A stretch of DNA of 64,000 nt from Leuconostoc pseudomesenteroides KCTC 3652 (GCF_014634745.1 NZ_BMBP01000001.1:1-64000); one strand, 5' to 3'; shown: positions 54,091 to 62,839, numbered from the stretch's first letter. The notes: generated by a model from the sequence alone, not told the origin. Made by a program: numbers and translations.

Positions 54091-56272
54091 ATTTGGGCGC
54101 TAACATCGTCAGTGCTATCCTTTGACGTTTTTCATCAACAGATAGTACCCAAACATCTACAATATCACCAACTGAAACAACTTCTGCCGGATGTTTAATA
54201 CGTCTCTTGCTCAAATGAGAAATATGCACCAAACCATCCTGTTTTACTCCTAGGTCCACAAATGCACCAAAATCAACCACATTGCGCACTGTCCCTTGTA
54301 GCTTCATGCCAGATTTTAAGTCTGCTACATGTAATACATCGGACTTTAATAACGCACTAACCATTTCAGATCGGCCATCACGACCTGGCTTTTGCAAACT
54401 AATAATAATGTCATGTAGTGTTTGAACACCAACACCTAATTTAGCAGCAGTGTCTGAGTTATCCAAAAGACTTAAAGTTTTATTGGCTATTGAAGATGAT
54501 AATTCATGAACTGACAATTGCCCCATATCAATGATTTGAGTCGCAATGTGATAACTTTCAGGATGTATATCTGTATTATCCAATATGTTTTTGCCATCAA
54601 CAATTCGCAAAAATCCTGCCGCCTGCTCATAAGCCTTAGGTCCCAAACGCGGTACGTCCTTTAACTGTGTGCGCAACGTAAATGGTCGCCCGTTTTGACG
54701 ATAAGCCACGATATTTTCTGCTAATTTTTGATTAAGCCCAGCTATATGCGTCAATAATTTTGCTGAAGCTGTATTTAAGTTAACACCCACTTGATTAACC
54801 GCTGTTTCAACAACAGCGTCAACTTGCTCATCAAGTGCTTTCGCATTCAAATCATGTTGATATTGACCAACACCGACGGATTTTGGATCGATTTTGATCA
54901 GTTCCGCCAAAGGATCTTGAACTCTTCGAGCGATTGAAATCGCGCTTCGTTCTTCAACATGTAGATCTGGAAATTCTGCTCTGGCTGCCTCAGAAGCCGA
55001 ATAAACAGATGCTCCAGCTTCATTAACAATTGTATATCGAACGCCTTTTATCAGATTTTCAGCAACAAATTCTTCCGATTCACGAGATGCTGTGCCGTTG
55101 CCAATGGCTACCAATTCAACGTTGAAATCTTTTAACAATTTTTTAAATGTTGTCGCGGCTTGATCTCGTTCGTGTTTACTTGCAGGTAAGTGAGGAAAAA
55201 TCACTTGCTTAACCAAAAAATTGCCATTACCATCTATAATGGCTAATTTTGATCCAGTTCGAAAGCCCGGATCAAATCCCATCACAATTTTATTTTTCAA
55301 CGGTGCTTGCATCAATAAATGATACAAATTATTACCAAAAACTTGAATGGCTTGTTGCTGCGCAATTTGTGTTAATTCTTGTCGAATTTCCCGTTCAATG
55401 GCTGGCTGAATAAAGCGCTTGTAGGCATCCTCAATAGCAAAATTGATTAGCTCACCATTTTTCTTTTCAATCTGTTGATGACCAATAATTTTAATTTTCA
55501 TAAAATGCAATAATCGAGCGGCTGGGAAATCAATTTTAACAGATAATACGCCAACCTTTTCGCCACGATCAATTGCCAAAATTCTAAATTTATTTTCTTT
55601 CAACGATTGAATTGATTCATCAAAATCATAGTATTGTTCGTAAATTTTTGTATCATCTTTTGCCTCACCACCTCTTTTCAGAGTTGACAAGACATGCCCA
55701 TCACGCATCATTCTAGTCCGAAGCCATTGCCGATAACTCTGATCTTCACCAAACTGTTCCGCCAAAATTTCATGTATACCAGCAGTTGCATCCGCGTCAC
55801 GCTTTATAGTTTCATTAAAGTATGCGTGTAAGCGTTCATTCACAGACGTACCTAAATGGTTCAATAGCCAGTCAGCCAGCGGCTGTAACCCATTTTCACG
55901 GGCAATCATTGCTTTTGTGCGTCGCTTTTGTTTATATGGCAAATAAATATCATCAACTTCACGTATATTTTCTGCATCAATGATACTTTTAGACAGTACT
56001 GGCGTGAGCTTATCTTGCTCATCTATCGCACGTAAGACTGTATTTTTTCGTTCAGATAGTTCTTGAATTTTTTTGCTTGTAACCTGTATTTGACGAAGTT
56101 GCACTTCGTCTAAGTTACCAGTCATTTCCTTACGATATCTTGCAATAAATGGTACGGTTGCCGCGTCATTCAACAAGGTCAACGTTGCGCTAATTTGCCT
56201 AGGTTTAATGTTTGGTAATGCGTTATTAATTTGTCGAACTAATTCTTTCTCTGTTAATTCATATCTTGTCAT
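54089..56272 (-). CDS. tex: Tex-like RNA-binding transcription accessory protein
   Basis: A 727-residue nucleic-acid-binding protein. The order is an N-terminal helical region, a YqgF/RNase H-like fold with MGFDPGFRTGSKLAIID (about 330-346), helix-hairpin-helix motifs around 500-560 (LTHIAGLNQKLAENIVAYRQ), and a C-terminal S1 domain (GMKLQGTVRNVVDFGAFVDLG). The start at 56272 is fixed by homology, but the only strong SD (GAGGAG, 56308-56313) is 35 bases away, with a hairpin between. Its exact function in Gram-positives is not settled. Confidence 0.93.
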   Translation of the reverse strand: MTRYELTEKELVRQINNALPNIKPRQISATLTLLNDAATVPFIARYRKEMTGNLDEVQLRQIQVTSKKIQELSERKNTVLRAIDEQDKLTPVLSKSIIDAENIREVDDIYLPYKQKRRTKAMIARENGLQPLADWLLNHLGTSVNERLHAYFNETIKRDADATAGIHEILAEQFGEDQSYRQWLRTRMMRDGHVLSTLKRGGEAKDDTKIYEQYYDFDESIQSLKENKFRILAIDRGEKVGVLSVKIDFPAARLLHFMKIKIIGHQQIEKKNGELINFAIEDAYKRFIQPAIEREIRQELTQIAQQQAIQVFGNNLYHLLMQAPLKNKIVMGFDPGFRTGSKLAIIDGNGNFLVKQVIFPHLPASKHERDQAATTFKKLLKDFNVELVAIGNGTASRESEEFVAENLIKGVRYTIVNEAGASVYSASEAARAEFPDLHVEERSAISIARRVQDPLAELIKIDPKSVGVGQYQHDLNAKALDEQVDAVVETAVNQVGVNLNTASAKLLTHIAGLNQKLAENIVAYRQNGRPFTLRTQLKDVPRLGPKAYEQAAGFLRIVDGKNILDNTDIHPESYHIATQIIDMGQLSVHELSSSIANKTLSLLDNSDTAAKLGVGVQTLHDIIISLQKPGRDGRSEMVSALLKSDVLHVADLKSGMKLQGTVRNVVDFGAFVDLGVKQDGLVHISHLSKRRIKHPAEVVSVGDIVDVWVLSVDEKRQRIALTMLAPK

Positions 56273-56283
56273 ACACTTGTGGA

Positions 56284-56300
56284 TAGATCTGTTGGATCTA
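56284..56300 (-). promoter_or_regulatory. Hairpin between SD and start codon of tex
   Basis: TAGATC (56284-56289) and GATCTA (56295-56300) form a perfect 6-bp stem with a 5-base loop. It lies between GAGGAG (56308-56313) and ATG (56270-56272). Folding removes 17 of the 35 intervening bases. Confidence 0.5.
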
Positions 56301-56344
56301 ATCTGTTCTCCTCAAAAAATTGTCTAAAATTGTTGTTATTGCCC

Positions 56345-56410
56345 AATAGTTCGTAAAATGATAAAATTTGAATATTAAAAATATAAAATTTTTCGTAAAA
56401 ACGAACATTA
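56345..56410 (+). promoter_or_regulatory. PurBox-like pair upstream of the phosphoribosyltransferase
   Basis: AATAGTTCGTAAAA (56345-56358) and AAAAACGAACATTA (56397-56410) are nearly reverse complements and contain the CGAAC core of PurR boxes (consensus AWWWCCGAACWWT), with A instead of the first C. They flank the promoter region. In Lactococcus PurR activates, in Bacillus it represses. PurR control is inference. Confidence 0.5.
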
Positions 56411-56431
56411 ATAGGATTGGACCAATATATT

Positions 56432-57007
56432 ATGTCTGAAAGCTATCAAATCAGCATCGCTAAGCTAAAACGTGACCTCCCAATTGTTCCTATCAAATCA
56501 GACCTAGCAATTGCGTCTTTTGTGCTGCTAGGTGACGCTGAATTAGCACACGTCGCTGCCGTTGAATTGTCTAAAGCAATTGATTTTGAATTTGACTATA
56601 TTGTGACCCCTGAAACTAAAGGTATCCCACTTGCTCAAGAAATGTCTAGGCAAACAGGAAATAGCCACTACATTGTCATACGCAAAAATGTGAAGTCATA
56701 TATGACCTCACCACTCGTCGTTAAATCGTCAGCAATCACCACAGCCACACCCCAGACACTAGTTTTGGATGGTAAAGATGCTAAAATAATACACAACAAA
56801 AAAGTGTTGGTGGTTGACGATGTGATTTCAACTGGCGGTTCTTTAAAAGCTGTTGAAAAGATATTATTTCAAGCAGGTGCTCACATTGTTGGCAAATTTG
56901 CGATTCTAGCTGAAGGTCAAGCTGAGCAGCGTGATGACATTACTTTTTTAGCAACACTGCCGCTATTCAAATTAGATGGTGATGGTCACTGGGCAGTTTC
57001 TAATTAG
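56432..57007 (+). CDS. Purine-type phosphoribosyltransferase (Apt/Xpt-like)
   Basis: A 191-residue type I phosphoribosyltransferase. The PRPP-binding loop VLVVDDVISTGGS is at about residues 129-141 and the conserved TPETKGIPLAQEM stretch is at about 58-70, similar to adenine and xanthine phosphoribosyltransferases. It should convert a free purine base to its nucleotide, or act as a PRPP-sensing regulator. The base cannot be assigned from sequence alone. ATG 56432 is chosen over a TTG at 56417, which lies too close to the GGA. PurBox-like sites upstream support a purine link. Confidence 0.8.
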   Translation: MSESYQISIAKLKRDLPIVPIKSDLAIASFVLLGDAELAHVAAVELSKAIDFEFDYIVTPETKGIPLAQEMSRQTGNSHYIVIRKNVKSYMTSPLVVKSSAITTATPQTLVLDGKDAKIIHNKKVLVVDDVISTGGSLKAVEKILFQAGAHIVGKFAILAEGQAEQRDDITFLATLPLFKLDGDGHWAVSN

Positions 57008-57009
57008 AG

Positions 57010-58185
57010 CTAAAAGCCATCATTATTCATTGAAGCTTCAAATAAAGCAACAACATCTTCACTATTAAGGCTAACATAGCCATTTGTTGTTAGGTTACCA
57101 ACGGCAACAGCACTATCTGCCATTGCTTTGAAATTTGTCGTGTCGGTAATACCAACACCAGGTAATGTCGTTGGCACTTCTAGTGATTTAATCCAATCAA
57201 ATGTGGCCTGGATTGCCTCGCCTGCAACTGATTCATCATCTCCCGATAATCCCCAAACATGGCGCCCAAATGCTGCAAAACGAGGCAGCGTCTTCGCAGA
57301 AAGCGCTTTTTTCATCCAGCGCGGTGTTAATATGCCTAATCCGACACCGTGTGTAATGTCATAGTACGCTGACAATTCATGCTCAATTGGGTGTACTGTC
57401 CAGCCATTAACATTACCAAGTCCAACTGTGCCATTCAATGCCATGGTTGACGCCCACATCAAGTTAGCGCGTGCCTCATAATTTTCAGGTTCTGTCAGCG
57501 CAACAGGTGCCCATTTGATAACAGCGCGGTAAATACCTTCAATCATACCACGTGAAATGTCACTATCTTCCGACTGATCAAAGTATTGTTCTGATAAATG
57601 GCTAAAAATATCAATCGCTCCAGCGGCAGTTTGCCATTTTGAAACTGAAAATGTCAAACTTGGATCTAAAAATGATACATCGGGCTGGCGTAATGTTCGC
57701 GTGCCCAATTTTTGCTTTGTTTCAGGGTTACTAATCACAGCATTTTTATTCATTTCTGTTCCGGTAGCAGAAAGCGTTAAAATATCAATTATCGGCATTT
57801 GCGCTGTCGCTTTTTTGGAATCTAGCACCAAATCCCATGCATCCCCATCATAGCTTTTGGCGATAGAAATAACTTTGGCTGCATCAATCACTGACCCACC
57901 ACCAACTGCGATAATCACATCAATATCATTTTCTTTGACCAGTTGTTGACCCTCACGTACTGAGTCAATTTTAGGATTAGGCGCAATGCCTGAAAGTTCG
58001 AAAATCTCGTAATCTTTCAGCGCACGCTTAACGCGGTCATACAGACCATTATTTTTAATTGAGCCACCACCGTAAGCCAGTAGGACTTTTTTACCAAACG
58101 GTGCGACTACACCTGCTAACTCAGTGTCCAGTCTATTTTCTCCAAAGCGGATATCTGTCACATTTTTAAAAGTAAAATTATTCAT
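57010..58185 (-). CDS. Iron-containing alcohol dehydrogenase (YqhD/BdhA-like)
   Basis: A 391-residue NAD(P)H-dependent alcohol/aldehyde oxidoreductase of the iron-activated family. The cofactor motif AVGGGSVIDAAKV lies near residue 95. Metal ligands are Asp and His in GAIDIFSHLSEQ and the two His in TVHPIEHELS and DITHGVGLG. The PNPKIDSVREG and LSATGTEMN segments match the YqhD/BdhA branch, which reduces aldehydes with NADPH. ATG 58185 has AAAGGA upstream, and a longer frame to 58218 lacks an SD. Its end is two bases from the converging phosphoribosyltransferase gene. Confidence 0.9.
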   Translation of the reverse strand: MNNFTFKNVTDIRFGENRLDTELAGVVAPFGKKVLLAYGGGSIKNNGLYDRVKRALKDYEIFELSGIAPNPKIDSVREGQQLVKENDIDVIIAVGGGSVIDAAKVISIAKSYDGDAWDLVLDSKKATAQMPIIDILTLSATGTEMNKNAVISNPETKQKLGTRTLRQPDVSFLDPSLTFSVSKWQTAAGAIDIFSHLSEQYFDQSEDSDISRGMIEGIYRAVIKWAPVALTEPENYEARANLMWASTMALNGTVGLGNVNGWTVHPIEHELSAYYDITHGVGLGILTPRWMKKALSAKTLPRFAAFGRHVWGLSGDDESVAGEAIQATFDWIKSLEVPTTLPGVGITDTTNFKAMADSAVAVGNLTTNGYVSLNSEDVVALFEASMNNDGF

Positions 58186-58261
58186 GATTTTCAAATCCTT
58201 TACTATTCTGTACATCAATTATACCACGCGATTCACGTGACAATAATGCTATCAATTGACA

Positions 58262-58314
58262 CAAAAAAAACGCCACTTCCTAAGAAGTGGCGGGTAGGTA
58301 GATAGATACTACCC
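58262..58314 (-). terminator. Two tandem hairpins with terminator after aroD
   Basis: On the minus strand GGGTAG-tatctatctac-CTACCC (58292-58314) is followed directly by CGCCACTTC-ttag-GAAGTGGCG (58271-58292) and a T8 run. The second is a strong Rho-independent terminator ending the aro operon. The first is an extra hairpin just before it. Confidence 0.88.
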
Positions 58315-58339
58315 AGTTGGTCAAGACAATTATAGCAAA

Positions 58340-59227
58340 TTACTGCCAAGCTTGCAACAATTCGCTTATCGATATCTGTCCTGGTGCACTAATTGGTGTT
58401 CCATCTAAAGTAGCAAACGTTAATTCAGAGCCAAATTGATAACCAGTAATCCGAGTTTTTTCACCTAATTGGCCCATACTCATTGTAATCAATGGCTTAT
58501 CTTGTGATTTTGAGAAAGCCCGCGTTGCCAACAATAGGCGATCAACGTCGTTGGCATTTTGTGGCATCACTGCTAATTTGATAATATCAATGTCAGGCTT
58601 AGCCATATCTACCAGCTGCGCGTGCAAATCATCGGGAGTTTGATTCATGTCATGGTACGAAAAAATCACGGGTACCTGCTGTTGTCGCGCAGTGGTAATC
58701 ACCCGCGTGCGCAGTTCTTCAGGCATTGTGTATTCAATATCCACGGCAGTAAAAGGATAACCAGATTGTAAAGCAAGCGTTAAAAATGTGGCTACTTCAA
58801 CTGGTGACATTTCACCTTTTCCACCTTGAGACTGTGTGCGATAAGTTAACAATACTGGAAACTCACCAACACTGTTAAATACGGCAGCAGTCAGTTCCTT
58901 GATTACTTGCTGATTCATCATCGGCCAATTTGCCAAAAATTCTTGTTTAGCGTTGTCAATTTCTGCCAGCATTTTAGCTTCAGTCATTGTCGAGACATTT
59001 TTTTGATTCAGTTCCGCCTGCGCACCAGCTTTTACCTGCTGCCACATCACTGCTTGACTGAAATCATCAGCAATATAATCAGCTCGCCATTCAACAATAT
59101 CTGGATTCTGTGCCTGCAATTTTTGGGCAAAAGGTGTTAGTTTGCCAGTTGGCCCTAACATCAATGGAACTGCAATGAGTGGCTTGTCAGTAGTTGCTGG
59201 AATATGTAGTAGTTGTCTTAGTGTCAT
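58340..59227 (-). CDS. aroD: Type I 3-dehydroquinate dehydratase with an internal insertion
   Basis: Dehydrates 3-dehydroquinate by a Schiff base with lysine. Catalytic features are present: EWRAD, LLTYRT, SYHDM (His) and IIKLAVMP (Lys), plus MSMG and the closing SAPGQISI loop. The protein has 295 residues, against about 250 normally. The excess is a Gln/Ala/Glu-rich helical stretch of about 45 residues between EWRADY and LLTYRT (near residues 60-105). It is the last gene of the aromatic operon, followed by a strong terminator. Confidence 0.88.
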   Translation of the reverse strand: MTLRQLLHIPATTDKPLIAVPLMLGPTGKLTPFAQKLQAQNPDIVEWRADYIADDFSQAVMWQQVKAGAQAELNQKNVSTMTEAKMLAEIDNAKQEFLANWPMMNQQVIKELTAAVFNSVGEFPVLLTYRTQSQGGKGEMSPVEVATFLTLALQSGYPFTAVDIEYTMPEELRTRVITTARQQQVPVIFSYHDMNQTPDDLHAQLVDMAKPDIDIIKLAVMPQNANDVDRLLLATRAFSKSQDKPLITMSMGQLGEKTRITGYQFGSELTFATLDGTPISAPGQISISELLQAWQ

Positions 59228-59267
59228 GCCTTCAATCCTTTTTTGAGTTATTATTCAAAATGACTTA

Positions 59268-59822
59268 CTAATTAATATGATACACCACCCAAATCATCGG
59301 TGGTTTTAAAGTTTGTCGCACGACGTAACGTGAATCACGACTCTCAGGTAATTTATTAAATTGATCAGCAGAAATAATAGTCAAGCGGTCTTGGTCATGG
59401 ATAAAATCAGTCATCGCCACCATTTTACTAGGAGAAAAGATAACTGATGGTCCCCAAGCATCATCTAACCCAACATTAGTTAAATAGCGCTTCATCAAAC
59501 CTTCCGTTGCTGCGTGTGTTAAGGCGATATTTCGCTGATACGCCAAATTTTCCACAACAATTAATGGCATCAATGGTAATGAAAATGTGGCGCGTATTGT
59601 TATATTTTCCCATGATAGATAATTGAAATCAACCCAGTTTAGATTTTGCTCCTGATTGGACCTAAAAGCCACTGGCATGATAAGTTCGTCCCCGCTAAAA
59701 TCGGATAAATGTGTCAATATTTCTTCAAAAGTATCATGCAAAACTAGAGCTTGATTCGTCATATAATGTGTTGCAGCAACTTGTGAATCTGTGCCAATTG
59801 GTCCCAAAGTATGTAGTTTCAT
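59268..59822 (-). CDS. Prephenate dehydratase-like protein without ACT domain
   Basis: A 184-residue single-domain protein with the prephenate dehydratase (periplasmic-binding) fold. The opening LHTLGPIGTDSQVAATHY parallels LGPxGTFSxxAA, and IALTHAATEGLMKRYL and SRDSRYVVRQT follow in the expected places. Two deviations matter. The Phe of GTFS is Asp, and the catalytic T-R-F motif reads S-R-Y. The C-terminal ACT regulatory domain is absent. Its place in an aro/tyrA operon argues for a prephenate-related reaction (dehydratase, or a decarboxylase as in BacA), but the activity is uncertain. Confidence 0.75.
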   Translation of the reverse strand: MKLHTLGPIGTDSQVAATHYMTNQALVLHDTFEEILTHLSDFSGDELIMPVAFRSNQEQNLNWVDFNYLSWENITIRATFSLPLMPLIVVENLAYQRNIALTHAATEGLMKRYLTNVGLDDAWGPSVIFSPSKMVAMTDFIHDQDRLTIISADQFNKLPESRDSRYVVRQTLKPPMIWVVYHIN

Positions 59823-59826
59823 ATTT

Positions 59827-60627
59827 TTACCTGTCTAATTGACGATTTTCTTTATCGATAGCCGCCTGCATGAGAATCGCCATCACAGCGTCAATCATAT
59901 CATCCGTAATGTCCTCTGACAATGCGAAATCTGCTTTTAAATCATTTCGCAAGCGAACCATTCGATTTGTTTGAATGGTTGCTAATCCAAATTTTTCTTT
60001 ATAGCGCGCTACTGATGAGACTACCTCTAATCGCTGGGCAATGATTTTAAAAATTTGGCGATCAAAGGCATCAATTTGTGAGCGAAGTGCCAGCAGAGCT
60101 AACTCATCCTCATTTGCACTAAATAAGGCAATGATTTCAGCTGCAATTCGTGCTGGTGTTTTTCCGACCGTTTCTACCGTCATGTTGGCAACACTTTGAT
60201 ATTTTGGATCACGTTCTTTCCAGAGTGCAAAGAATTCTGCGGTGGACTTTTCTTGCAGTAATGGCCTCTGTCCTTCAATGATGAGCCGCCCAATTGTACT
60301 CTCTAAGTTACCGTGTAAATAAATAATTGTTGCGGGTGAATTTTTTAAAACAGCTATATTTTCAGGTCGTTCAACGATACCGCCACCCGTTGCCACCACG
60401 CCATTAAAAGTCTGAACTGACGCCAAAACTTGCGTCTCAAGCGCTCGAAAGCCAATCTCGCCACGTTCTATAAAGATTTCAGGAATTGTTTGTCCTGCAA
60501 CGCGTTCGATTTCTGAATCAATATCGATAAATCGTGAGTGATGTTGACGCGCGATTTCCTTGCCAACAGTCGTTTTACCGGCACCCATAAATCCCACTAA
60601 CATCAGTGTATCTGGTTCTTTAATCAT
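59827..60627 (-). CDS. aroK: Shikimate kinase fused to chorismate mutase
   Basis: A 266-residue two-domain enzyme. Residues 1-165 are a shikimate kinase: P-loop GFMGAGKTTVGKEIA, IDIDSEIER, FRALE, GGGIVERPEN and the LID EGQRPLL. Residues about 175-262 are an all-helical AroQ-type chorismate mutase with LRSQIDAFDRQIFKIIAQRLEVV, YKEKFG, RMVRLRND and a terminal MQAAIDKEN, holding the expected Arg, Arg, Lys and Gln catalytic positions. The protein would catalyse shikimate phosphorylation and chorismate to prephenate. It sits between tyrA and the prephenate dehydratase-like gene, with gaps of 13 and 4 bp. Confidence 0.9.
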   Translation of the reverse strand: MIKEPDTLMLVGFMGAGKTTVGKEIARQHHSRFIDIDSEIERVAGQTIPEIFIERGEIGFRALETQVLASVQTFNGVVATGGGIVERPENIAVLKNSPATIIYLHGNLESTIGRLIIEGQRPLLQEKSTAEFFALWKERDPKYQSVANMTVETVGKTPARIAAEIIALFSANEDELALLALRSQIDAFDRQIFKIIAQRLEVVSSVARYKEKFGLATIQTNRMVRLRNDLKADFALSEDITDDMIDAVMAILMQAAIDKENRQLDR

Positions 60628-60640
60628 GATTTTTCCCTAA

Positions 60641-61492
60641 TTATCTGTCTAATAATGTTTCTCGTGACGCTTTTGCATCAGTAATCATTGCCATCAGTTT
60701 AGAACGATCATTGGCAAGAATGGCCGTATTAAACTTTTCTAATTCAACTATTAGTTGTTTTTGACTAGCTAAAACAGCAGCGCTATTACTCAATAAAGCG
60801 TCTGTCCATAATTCTGGATCACTGGCAGCAATACGAGTTGTATCCTTGAAGCCACCCGCCACATATTGCCCGAACATGTTTGCTGGGCCCAAACGGTTAG
60901 TGGCAGCATTAACTAGTGAAAAAGCAACAATATGTGGCACATCACTGATCATAGCCATTAAATCATCGTGTTCATCAACTGACATCGCTTTAAAATTTGC
61001 GCCTAGTGGCTTGAATAAATCAATTAAGGGCTCACTTGTGCTAATGGTACTTGGCATCAAAAAGTAAGTAACATGATGATATAGCTTTATATCTGCCGCG
61101 TACACACCACTTTTATGCGTACCAGCCATGGCATGACCCCCAATAAACGTGATATTTTGTGGCGTTAATAATTTTTCTGCTAACGCCATAATCTCACGTT
61201 TTGTTGACCCCGTATCAGTAATAATCACACGTTCTTTTAACCTCAAATGACTTAACTGAACGATTAGTTGGCTAATAATATTCACTGGTGTTGCTAGAAT
61301 AATAACGTCCATTTGCGATGCTATTTGTTCGATATTTGACGCTTTTTTGGTTATAATCCCTGTTTTTAAAGCGAAGTCTACTGCTTTAGTATCTGAATCA
61401 ACACCAGTTACTTCGTGATTAGCATTTTGAGATAATACAGCCGCTATTGAGGCACCCATCTCACCTAAACCGATTATTGCTATTTTTGTCAT
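60641..61492 (-). CDS. tyrA: Prephenate dehydrogenase
   Basis: Oxidises prephenate to 4-hydroxyphenylpyruvate for tyrosine. The 283-residue protein has the NAD motif IIGLGEMGASIAAVL at the N terminus, ILATPVNII, GGHAMAGTHKSGVYAAD and ISDVPHIVAFSLV. There is no C-terminal ACT domain, so feedback by tyrosine is not evident. Its start overlaps aroA by four bases. Read with the fused mutase next door, prephenate made there can go to tyrosine here. Confidence 0.95.
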   Translation of the reverse strand: MTKIAIIGLGEMGASIAAVLSQNANHEVTGVDSDTKAVDFALKTGIITKKASNIEQIASQMDVIILATPVNIISQLIVQLSHLRLKERVIITDTGSTKREIMALAEKLLTPQNITFIGGHAMAGTHKSGVYAADIKLYHHVTYFLMPSTISTSEPLIDLFKPLGANFKAMSVDEHDDLMAMISDVPHIVAFSLVNAATNRLGPANMFGQYVAGGFKDTTRIAASDPELWTDALLSNSAAVLASQKQLIVELEKFNTAILANDRSKLMAMITDAKASRETLLDR

Positions 61493-62793
61493 TTTTTCTC
61501 TCTCATTAGGGCGTTCATATCTTCCAAAAAACCTGGATATGACACGCTCATCGCATCCTCACCCATCAATACAACGTCACCTTTAGTAATTAAGGCAGCA
61601 ATGACATTCATCATACCAATGCGGTGATCGCCGTGAGAATCGAGCAATGCTGACTCGTTAAGCGCGTGTAATGGTGTTTTACCATGTATAATCATGCCAT
61701 CTGGCGTTTCTTGAATATCTGCACCGATTTTGCTTAGCTCCGCTACCACAGTGGCAATTCGATCCGTTTCTTTGACACGAAGCTCTTCAGCCCCAGTGAT
61801 AACGGTGTCACCAATCGCTTGCGTAGCAGCCAATGCTAAAATAGGCAATTCATCCACAGCGCCGGGAACATCTTCAGCTGTAATTTCAATACCATGAAGT
61901 GGTTGTGCTTTAACCATGATATCAGCCATTGGTTCGCCTTCATTTTGTATCTGATTCACGTTGATACTCGCACCCATGCGTTTTAACAACTTCAATACCC
62001 CATCTCTGGTTGGATTAATACCAACGTTTTTGAGGATTATGTCTGAATTGGGCGTAATTAGACCCGCCACCATGAAAAACGCCGCACTTGAAATATCGCT
62101 CGGCACGATGACGTTTTGCCCGAATAACTCTGGTTGTTTTGTCACTTCAATAACACCATTTTTACTGTTAATTACACCACCAAATTGTTTTAACATTCGC
62201 TCTGTGTGGTCACGAGTTGGCAACTTTTCAATCACTCTAGTCACACCGTCAGCCTGCATCCCCGCAAGTAATATAGCACTTTTTACTTGCGCAGAAGCAA
62301 CTGGCATTTCGTAAGTTATCCCTTTTAATGTCTTATTCGCATGAAGTGTAGCTGGCAAAGTGCCATTCTCAGCTAACTCGATGTTGGCATCCATTTGTAG
62401 TAGAGGGGTTGCGACGCGCTTCATAGGTCGCTGACTAAGCGACTCATCTCCAAATAATTGGATATCAAAAGGCTGGCGGCTGAGTAATCCCATTAACAAT
62501 CGTGTTGATGTCCCCGAGTTTCCCATATCAAGTGGTTGTTTTGGTGCCTTAAATTGATTAATTCCTCTTCCAACAACATGCAATTGTCGACCATTTTGTG
62601 TAATCGAAACGCCCAAATCTTGAAAAGCCCTCATTGTATGCATGACATCATCGGATGGCAAGAAATTTTCAATCTTTGTTTCACCAGTGGCAATTGCGCC
62701 AAACATCAACGCGCGATGAGAGATAGATTTATCACCAGGCACGGTAATTTCACCATGAAGGCCAGATTTAGGGGCTTGTGTCAATTTAATCAT
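61489..62793 (-). CDS. aroA: 3-phosphoshikimate 1-carboxyvinyltransferase (EPSP synthase)
   Basis: Joins shikimate 3-phosphate and phosphoenolpyruvate to EPSP. The 434-residue protein has PGDKSISHRALM near residue 19, the active-site loop LDMGNSGTSTRLLMGLLS around residue 90, and KETDRIATVVAEL near the C terminus. NSGTS at the inhibitor-sensitive site is the usual alanine-less form of class II enzymes. It follows aroC by 46 bp, which include a GCGG-gtctca-CCGC hairpin without a T run. Confidence 0.96.
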   Translation of the reverse strand: MIKLTQAPKSGLHGEITVPGDKSISHRALMFGAIATGETKIENFLPSDDVMHTMRAFQDLGVSITQNGRQLHVVGRGINQFKAPKQPLDMGNSGTSTRLLMGLLSRQPFDIQLFGDESLSQRPMKRVATPLLQMDANIELAENGTLPATLHANKTLKGITYEMPVASAQVKSAILLAGMQADGVTRVIEKLPTRDHTERMLKQFGGVINSKNGVIEVTKQPELFGQNVIVPSDISSAAFFMVAGLITPNSDIILKNVGINPTRDGVLKLLKRMGASINVNQIQNEGEPMADIMVKAQPLHGIEITAEDVPGAVDELPILALAATQAIGDTVITGAEELRVKETDRIATVVAELSKIGADIQETPDGMIIHGKTPLHALNESALLDSHGDHRIGMMNVIAALITKGDVVLMGEDAMSVSYPGFLEDMNALMREKK

Positions 62794-62839
62794 TATTATG
62801 TCTCCAATTTTTATGTACGCGGTGAGACCCGCTTATTTT

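Noticed and set aside
58292-58314. Extra hairpin after aroD as a riboswitch or small RNA
   Set aside because: It lies downstream of the operon, right before the terminator, with no conserved aptamer sequence. A double-hairpin terminator explains it.
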